Positions 5,446 to 9,181 of a DNA stretch of 9,181 nt are shown here, piece by piece. Location: positions 1 through 9,181 of the forward strand of contig DHWV01000005.1 of assembly GCA_002413355.1 (NCBI GenBank). The letters are read 5' to 3'. Each line of letters opens with the position of its first letter. Position 1 is the stretch's first letter. This DNA comes from Desulfobulbaceae bacterium UBA5173 (GTDB lineage: Bacteria; Desulfobacterota; Desulfobulbia; Desulfobulbales; Desulfobulbaceae). A program made the translations under genes and the position numbers. The notes under the pieces are model-generated. The model was not told the DNA's origin and did not search any database. It saw only the letters and a list, made by a program, of their open reading frames with translations.

Positions 5446-6384
5446 CTACAATCCCTCCTTCATCAGCTCCCTGACCAGTCGTTCCTGCTCTTCGGTGAGC
5501 TGCTTCGGCACCTGCACTGCAATTTTTACGTACAAATCGCCGCGTTCACCGATTGGCCCGGCAGGCAGCCCCTGTCCTTTGATGCGGAGTTTTGCGTCCG
5601 GCTGCACACCCGCAGGCACCTTGATCTTGAAACTCTTGCCGTCAAGCCCGCTGATCTCCACTGAAGTGCCAAGACAGGCTTCGCTGAAGGGAATTCTCTT
5701 CTCCATCAGCAGATTGTCACCATCGCGGGTGAACTGCTCATGCGGCTGCACGGTCACTTTCAGATAAAGATCTCCGGCCGGACCGCCCGCTGACGAAGGC
5801 GCACCCTTGCCGCTTAGGCGCAGCCGCTTGCCCGACTCAATTCCCTTCGGTACCTTGACCGACACGTTTTCTGTACCGCCGTTCCGGCGCAGACTGATAT
5901 TTTTTTCCGCGCCATGCAGCACTTCGGATAAGGTGACGGCCAGCTCATAAGTTTGATCTTCGCCCTTGGCCGCAGCCTGCGGACGGCATCCGCCACCGCC
6001 GCAGCCGCCTCTGTTTCCGGTCTGGCTAAAAAAATCAAAAGGATTTCCCCCGCCCTGCCCCCCAAAGCGGAAGCTACTGCGCCCTCCGTTTCCCCCGCCA
6101 AAACCGAACTGGCTGAGAATGTCATTGAGGTCAAAATTGCGGAAAATGTCTTCCTGCGAATACCGCTGCTGGAAGCCAGCAGAACCGTAGGTGTCGTATT
6201 CCTTGCGCTTTTTTTCGTCCGAAAGAACGGCGTAGGCTTCGCTGATCTCTTTAAATTTCGCCTCGGCCTCTTTATTGCCAGGATTTTTGTCCGGGTGATA
6301 TTGAACGGCCAGCTTGCGGTAGGCTTTTTTGATCGCATCTGCGGCTGCAGTTTTTTCAACGCCAAGTATCTTATAGTATTCCAT
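5446..6384 (-). CDS. DnaJ-family co-chaperone (CbpA-like, no zinc finger)
   Basis: The 312-residue type II J-protein should stimulate Hsp70 (DnaK) ATPase and deliver unfolded clients in the cytosol. The J domain is at 3-66 with the essential HPD (30-32). A Gly/Phe-rich region follows (94-127), then the two substrate-binding beta domains (about 141-219 and 220-295), and finally a helical end. The four CxxCxGxG zinc-finger repeats of true DnaJ are missing; only one isolated Cys pair in CGGGGC (128-133) is present. The architecture matches CbpA/DjlA-type DnaJ C-terminal proteins. The frame stays open upstream to 6531, but the J domain begins directly at the ATG at 6384 and a promoter sits inside the extension, so the short start is preferred. 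The Shine-Dalgarno is weak. No dnaK or grpE is nearby. Family assignment is secure; the exact orthologue is open. Confidence 0.94.
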   Translation of the reverse strand: MEYYKILGVEKTAAADAIKKAYRKLAVQYHPDKNPGNKEAEAKFKEISEAYAVLSDEKKRKEYDTYGSAGFQQRYSQEDIFRNFDLNDILSQFGFGGGNGGRSSFRFGGQGGGNPFDFFSQTGNRGGCGGGGCRPQAAAKGEDQTYELAVTLSEVLHGAEKNISLRRNGGTENVSVKVPKGIESGKRLRLSGKGAPSSAGGPAGDLYLKVTVQPHEQFTRDGDNLLMEKRIPFSEACLGTSVEISGLDGKSFKIKVPAGVQPDAKLRIKGQGLPAGPIGERGDLYVKIAVQVPKQLTEEQERLVRELMKEGL

Positions 6385-6442
6385 AGCTTTTTTCTGAAAG
6401 TGCTCTCGTGTAACTATCCGGCGTGCGCTCCGTGCAGAGGAG

Positions 6443-6470
6443 AGTATAAGAACGATTTTTCCTTTGTCCA
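6443..6470 (-). promoter_or_regulatory. Promoter of the dnaJ-like gene
   Basis: On the minus strand the -35 is TGGACA (6470-6465, 5 of 6 consensus) and the -10 is TATACT (6448-6443, 5 of 6), with a 16-bp spacer. Transcription would start near 6436, about 50 nt before the start codon at 6384. The elements look like a vegetative sigma-70 promoter. I see neither a heat-shock sigma-32 signature nor a CIRCE element. The -35 overlaps the palindrome at 6467-6483. Confidence 0.5.
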
Positions 6471-6483
6471 TGCCCGGCATGGA
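6467..6483. promoter_or_regulatory. 17-bp palindrome overlapping the dnaJ-like promoter (possible operator)
   Basis: TCCATGCC-C-GGCATGGA is a perfect inverted repeat with 8-bp arms around one central base. Its right-hand part on the minus strand contributes to the -35 hexamer TGGACA, so a dimeric repressor binding here would block the promoter. It could also form a hairpin in the ssb transcript, just past the terminator-like stem at 6493-6520. No regulator gene is in the window. Confidence 0.45.
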
Positions 6484-6520
6484 AAGAACAAAGGCGGAGA
6501 AGCCGCTGAAGCCCTCCGCC
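6484..6520 (-). terminator. Terminator-like hairpin after ssb
   Basis: On the minus strand GGCGGAG (6520-6514) pairs with CTCCGCC (6499-6493), a 7-bp GC-rich stem with a 14-nt loop. The imperfect T-rich tract TTTGTTCTTT follows directly. It lies 33 bp past the ssb stop codon and ahead of the dnaJ-like promoter, as expected for a Rho-independent terminator separating the two units. The interrupted U tract makes it moderate in strength. Confidence 0.5.
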
Positions 6521-6552
6521 CTGCGTAGCATACTGCAATAGGAGAAGATTTT

Positions 6553-6987
6553 CTAGAATGGAACGTCCGTGCCGACTCCGCCGCCAGAATAGGAATCGTA
6601 ACCGCTTGGAGCAGATCCTGCCGCCGGGCCGGGATCGCCGCTGTAGCCGCCGCCTTCCCCACCCTTCGGAGTCAGCATTTTCATGTCGCGGGCGATGATC
6701 TCAGTCGTCCAGCGGTCATGGCCGTCCTTGTCTTGCCATTTCCGCGTCTGGAGTTTGCCTTCAATATACACCTTCATCCCTTTGTGCAAATATTCGCCGC
6801 AAATTTCCGCCAGCTTGTCCCAAGCGACGATCTTATGCCATTCCGTCTGCTCCTGCATCTGGCCGTCCTGCCCTTTGCGCCGTTCTGAGGTGGCGATATT
6901 GAATGTTGCCATTGGCATTCCAGCCTGGGTGCTGCGCACTTCGGGCGCAGCACCAAGATTACCGATTAAAATCACTTTGTTAATCAT
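6553..6987 (-). CDS. ssb: Single-stranded DNA-binding protein
   Basis: The 144-residue protein coats single-stranded DNA during replication, recombination and repair, normally as a homotetramer. The OB fold covers about residues 1-106, starting with the typical MINKVILIGNLG and including the TEWHKIVAW segment (48-56), GMKVYIEGKLQTRKW (70-84) and the RWTTEIIA strand (92-99). A short Gly/Ser/Pro-rich linker (107-139) leads to the conserved C-terminal protein-interaction tip, here GTDVPF. The tip has a single Asp rather than the several acidic residues of the E. coli tip. The start is well supported by the Shine-Dalgarno AGAGG at 6998-6994, six bases before the ATG. The gene is transcribed away from the plus-strand transpeptidase gene and is followed by a terminator-like hairpin. 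Identification is secure. Confidence 0.96.
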   Translation of the reverse strand: MINKVILIGNLGAAPEVRSTQAGMPMATFNIATSERRKGQDGQMQEQTEWHKIVAWDKLAEICGEYLHKGMKVYIEGKLQTRKWQDKDGHDRWTTEIIARDMKMLTPKGGEGGGYSGDPGPAAGSAPSGYDSYSGGGVGTDVPF

Positions 6988-6990
6988 GTT

Positions 6991-6998
6991 TCACCTCT
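6991..6998 (-). promoter_or_regulatory. Strong ribosome-binding site of ssb
   Basis: The minus-strand sequence AGAGGTGA contains a good anti-16S match with 6-nt spacing from the AGAGG core to the ATG at 6987. It is the only strong Shine-Dalgarno seen in the window and fixes the ssb start. Confidence 0.8.
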
Positions 6999-7034
6999 TT
7001 CTGTAATGTTCAGATGGGCTGCCGTTCCGGCTCC

Positions 7035-7040
7035 ATCATA
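7035..7040 (-). promoter_or_regulatory. Candidate -10 element for ssb
   Basis: The minus-strand hexamer TATGAT (5 of 6 consensus) lies about 50 nt upstream of the ssb start in the divergent intergenic region. I find no convincing -35 at 16-18 bp, so this is only a candidate. Confidence 0.25.
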
Positions 7041-7114
7041 ATCCCCGGCGAGGAAAAAAGCAGCTCCATTTTGCGGGGCGAAAACGGAGAAATTGAAAAA
7101 GGCAGCGGCAATGC

Positions 7115-7148
7115 TTGCCCGCCGTTCGCTCTTCCGGTATAGTATAAT
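7115..7148 (+). promoter_or_regulatory. Candidate promoter of the L,D-transpeptidase gene
   Basis: TTGCCC (7115-7120, 4 of 6) and TATAGT (7138-7143, 5 of 6) are separated by exactly 17 bp. A perfect TATAAT overlaps at 7143-7148 but has no good -35 at standard spacing. Either would start transcription around 7150-7155, about 40 nt before the coding start. The AT-rich patch stands out against the GC-rich surroundings. Confidence 0.5.
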
Positions 7149-7191
7149 TAATTGTACCGTATTGGTTTAATTTCTTGCCGCCCGAAACACC

Positions 7192-8970
7192 ATGCGTTTG
7201 CTCCGCTCAGATCAGCCCAAAAAGACCGCGGCCATCCTCATGCGCCTTGCCGTGCATGTCGCCGCTGGCCTTTTTTTCAGCTTGAGCGGCTGGGCGCAGG
7301 CTGACGGGTTGCCCCAGTGTCTCCTAAAACAGCCACCGCCTCACGTCCTGCCAGACATTCCGCCGCCCGGCCTGTCGATGTTTCAGCAAAATATGTTCTG
7401 GCTGCTGAAAAGCAAGCCGTCAGCCCGCTTCGGTTTTGTTGGCCTCCAAGGTGCTCCGGCTCAGATGGATGAGTTGCTGGCCGAACTCTATTTGGCCAGC
7501 GGCTTCCTGCCACATTGGGTGACAGAAAACGGAGCAGATCAGCACAGGGCGCAGGAACTGCTTGCAGTGTTGACAAAAGCAGACGAGGACGGCTTGAATC
7601 CGGCCCGCTACCGGATTGCGGACATCACCGCCTTGCTCTCCTCCGCCAAAAAGGCGGATGACCTCGTCCGGCTTGACCTGCTGCTCACCGCAGCGATGAG
7701 TGCATACATCACGGACATGCGGAAAGGCTGGGCCGCCAGTACCCGTTTCGATCCTGCGCTGCTCGCCGCTGTGCGCGAAAGCGGTGGCGATGTGCCGAAA
7801 GCGATCAAGGAAGGGCTGCGCACAGATGGCCTGCGGCATTTTCTGGAGTTGCAAGCTCCGCAGCATCAAGCCTACCGCGCCTTAAAAAAACTACTGGCCG
7901 AATACCGCAAGATTGAGGCCAAAGGCGGTTGGCCGCAGATTCCTGACGGGAAGAAAATTGAACCAGGCATGGCCGATGAGCGGCTCGGCCTGCTGGCGCA
8001 GCGACTGCTGATTAGCGGCGACCTGCCCCCGTCGGCAGATGCCGATGCCGCCAAGCGTGCTCGCATCTACGACGGCGGTCTGGTCACGGGAGTCAAACAT
8101 TTTCAGACGATGTGCGGTTTGAAGCCGGACGGCGTTATGGGGAAGACAACCGTAGCTGCCCTTAATATTCCGGCCCGCGAACGACTGCGGACAATCATCC
8201 TCAATTTGGAACGCTGGCGCTGGCTGCCGCATCAACTGGCTGGCCGCCGCATTCTGGTCAATATCGCGGGCTACAGCTTGGCTGTGATGAACGACGAGCA
8301 GATCGAGCTGGCCATGCCGGTGATTGTCGGCGAGGATGACCACAAGACCCCGGTTTTCAGCCAAGACATGAGCTACATTGAGCTGAATCCGTATTGGAAT
8401 GTGCCGCCCTCCATTGCCCGCAAAGAAATCGTCGAGAAAATGAAGAAGGATCATAGCTACCTGAGCAGGCAGCGGATCCGCATTTTCGCAGGCTGGGGTA
8501 GCAGCGCGCCGGAGGTGTCTCCGGCAGCCATCAACTGGCAGACCATCGGCTCAGGCATCTCCCGCTACCGACTGCGGCAAGAGCCAGGAAAAGGCAACGC
8601 CCTTGGCACAGTCAAGTTTATTTTTCCTAACAGCAGCAGTGTCTATATGCACGACACGCCGAGCCGCAATCTCTTTCGGCAAGCCAAGCGCTCCCTCAGC
8701 CACGGCTGCATTCGGGTCAGCCAGCCCTTTGAGCTGGCCCTGCATCTGCTTCAGCACGATGGCTGCAATCTCAGCAAGGAACGCTTGCAAAAGGAAATTG
8801 CCTCGCAGAAGCCGCAGAGCTATATTCTCAAAAAGCCTGTGCCGGTTCACATCCTTTACTTGACTGCCCTGATCGCCGAGGACGGTACTGCGCGTTTCTA
8901 TGATGACATCTACGGCAACGACACCCAGCTGGCGGAAGCCCTGCGTTTTGACAGCCAGCCAGATATCTGA
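7192..8970 (+). CDS. YcbB-type (LdtD-like) periplasmic L,D-transpeptidase
   Basis: The 592-residue enzyme should form 3-3 (meso-DAP to meso-DAP) peptidoglycan cross-links in the periplasm. Residues 1-37 are a signal peptide with a basic n-region, a hydrophobic core (about 18-34) and an AQA cleavage site before D38. A YcbB-type scaffold region follows (about 62-245), then a peptidoglycan-binding domain (about 292-326, DGGLVTGVKHFQ...GLKPDGVMGKTTVAAL). The YkuD catalytic domain (about 353-520) has MHD (486-488) and the active-site motif SHGCIRV (503-509) with nucleophile C506 and H504. The long insertion between the WNVPPSIARKE segment (402-412) and MHD corresponds to the YcbB substrate-capping loop. 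The length is close to E. coli YcbB (about 615). No clear Shine-Dalgarno precedes the ATG; an internal Met (17) would still leave a hydrophobic signal. It diverges from ssb and appears monocistronic. Catalytic residues are intact. Confidence 0.95.
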   Translation: MRLLRSDQPKKTAAILMRLAVHVAAGLFFSLSGWAQADGLPQCLLKQPPPHVLPDIPPPGLSMFQQNMFWLLKSKPSARFGFVGLQGAPAQMDELLAELYLASGFLPHWVTENGADQHRAQELLAVLTKADEDGLNPARYRIADITALLSSAKKADDLVRLDLLLTAAMSAYITDMRKGWAASTRFDPALLAAVRESGGDVPKAIKEGLRTDGLRHFLELQAPQHQAYRALKKLLAEYRKIEAKGGWPQIPDGKKIEPGMADERLGLLAQRLLISGDLPPSADADAAKRARIYDGGLVTGVKHFQTMCGLKPDGVMGKTTVAALNIPARERLRTIILNLERWRWLPHQLAGRRILVNIAGYSLAVMNDEQIELAMPVIVGEDDHKTPVFSQDMSYIELNPYWNVPPSIARKEIVEKMKKDHSYLSRQRIRIFAGWGSSAPEVSPAAINWQTIGSGISRYRLRQEPGKGNALGTVKFIFPNSSSVYMHDTPSRNLFRQAKRSLSHGCIRVSQPFELALHLLQHDGCNLSKERLQKEIASQKPQSYILKKPVPVHILYLTALIAEDGTARFYDDIYGNDTQLAEALRFDSQPDI

Positions 8971-9181
8971 ACCTATCTCAAAAAAAACGAAGTAGAATGA
9001 TTAAACAAGCAAGTAGCAGAAAAGCCAAGAAATTATCAGCATGACACTCATATCTGACAACCAGCCGCCTGAAGTTCTGAAGCCAAGCGAAAAGTCGTTA
9101 ACTTTCCAGCGGCGTTTATACCGCCTCAGTTTTCGGCCATCCTGAGTTTTTGGCTTCGTCCGGTTGCGGCGATGTGGCGCG
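8971..9181. other. Downstream region without a supported gene
   Basis: I see no gene or convincing terminator after the transpeptidase stop. The segment begins with an A8 run (about 8980-8987) and is AT-rich to about 9060. It holds small repeats: GAAGCCAA at 9079-9086 with its inverted copy at 9150-9157, a hairpin AAAGT-CGTTA-ACTTT around 9091-9105, and the near-direct repeat cctcagtttt / cctgagtttt (9124-9133 and 9141-9150). A 34-codon frame (9041-9145) lacks a ribosome-binding site. The window ends before any longer frame can be judged. Confidence 0.5.

Noticed and set aside
5986..6003. CGGGGC cysteine pair as a DnaJ zinc finger
   Set aside because: Four CxxCxGxG repeats are needed; only one Cys pair in a Gly-rich stretch is present.
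6385..6531. 49-residue N-terminal extension of the dnaJ-like frame
   Set aside because: The J domain starts immediately at the ATG at 6384, and the probable promoter lies inside the extension.
9001..9051. 16-codon hydrophobic minus-strand frame (MSVMLIISWLFCYLLV)
   Set aside because: It resembles a membrane micro-peptide, but it has no ribosome-binding site or promoter, and such short hydrophobic frames arise by chance in AT-rich DNA.
9041..9145. 34-codon plus-strand frame after the transpeptidase gene
   Set aside because: No ribosome-binding site, no homology that I recognise, and a length expected by chance. It could be the start of a frame-disrupted gene, but the window ends too soon.

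Overview
The window looks like chromosomal DNA of an anaerobic Gram-negative bacterium. It encodes the anaerobic-pathway cobalamin enzyme CbiD and a periplasmic YcbB-type L,D-transpeptidase. It also carries a MoxR ATPase operon with formylglycine-generating-enzyme-like (FGE-like) proteins, a gene type I associate with Desulfobacterota (for example Desulfobulbales) and with filamentous or multicellular sulfur bacteria. The lineage is an inference from gene content. No marker in the window fixes it, and there is no tRNA, rRNA, CRISPR array, transposase or integrase.

Layout: all genes from 89 to 6987 are on the minus strand; one gene (7192-8970) is on the plus strand. Reading in the direction of minus-strand transcription: ssb (6987-6553) ends in a terminator-like hairpin. 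A DnaJ-family co-chaperone gene (6384-5446) follows with its own promoter, whose -35 element overlaps a 17-bp palindrome. An orphan cbiD (5383-4310) comes next. A clear extended -10 promoter (4249-4221) then drives a compact three-gene operon: a MoxR-type AAA+ ATPase (4130-2886), a 672-residue protein with an unassigned N-terminal half and a C-terminal FGE-like domain (2889-871, ATGA overlap), and a 259-residue single-domain FGE-like paralogue (868-89, 2-bp gap). The plus-strand transpeptidase gene diverges from ssb across a 204-bp intergenic region.

The accessory part is the MoxR/FGE-like operon (89-4249). The three genes are tightly coupled. The two FGE-like domains are diverged tandem copies, and both lack the copper-binding cysteine pair needed for formylglycine formation. 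Their last ~31 residues show conserved framework positions interleaved with positions that differ between copies, and those codons are strongly biased to NNY. This is the location and pattern of variable regions in diversity-generating-retroelement (DGR) targets with C-type-lectin/FGE folds. No reverse transcriptase or template repeat lies in the window, and synonymous differences at framework codons argue against recent overwriting from a shared template. My reading is an NTP-dependent sensor or conflict-type module: a MoxR ATPase working with ligand-binding FGE/C-type-lectin-fold proteins. The rest of the window (ssb, dnaJ-like, cbiD, ldt) is ordinary housekeeping.
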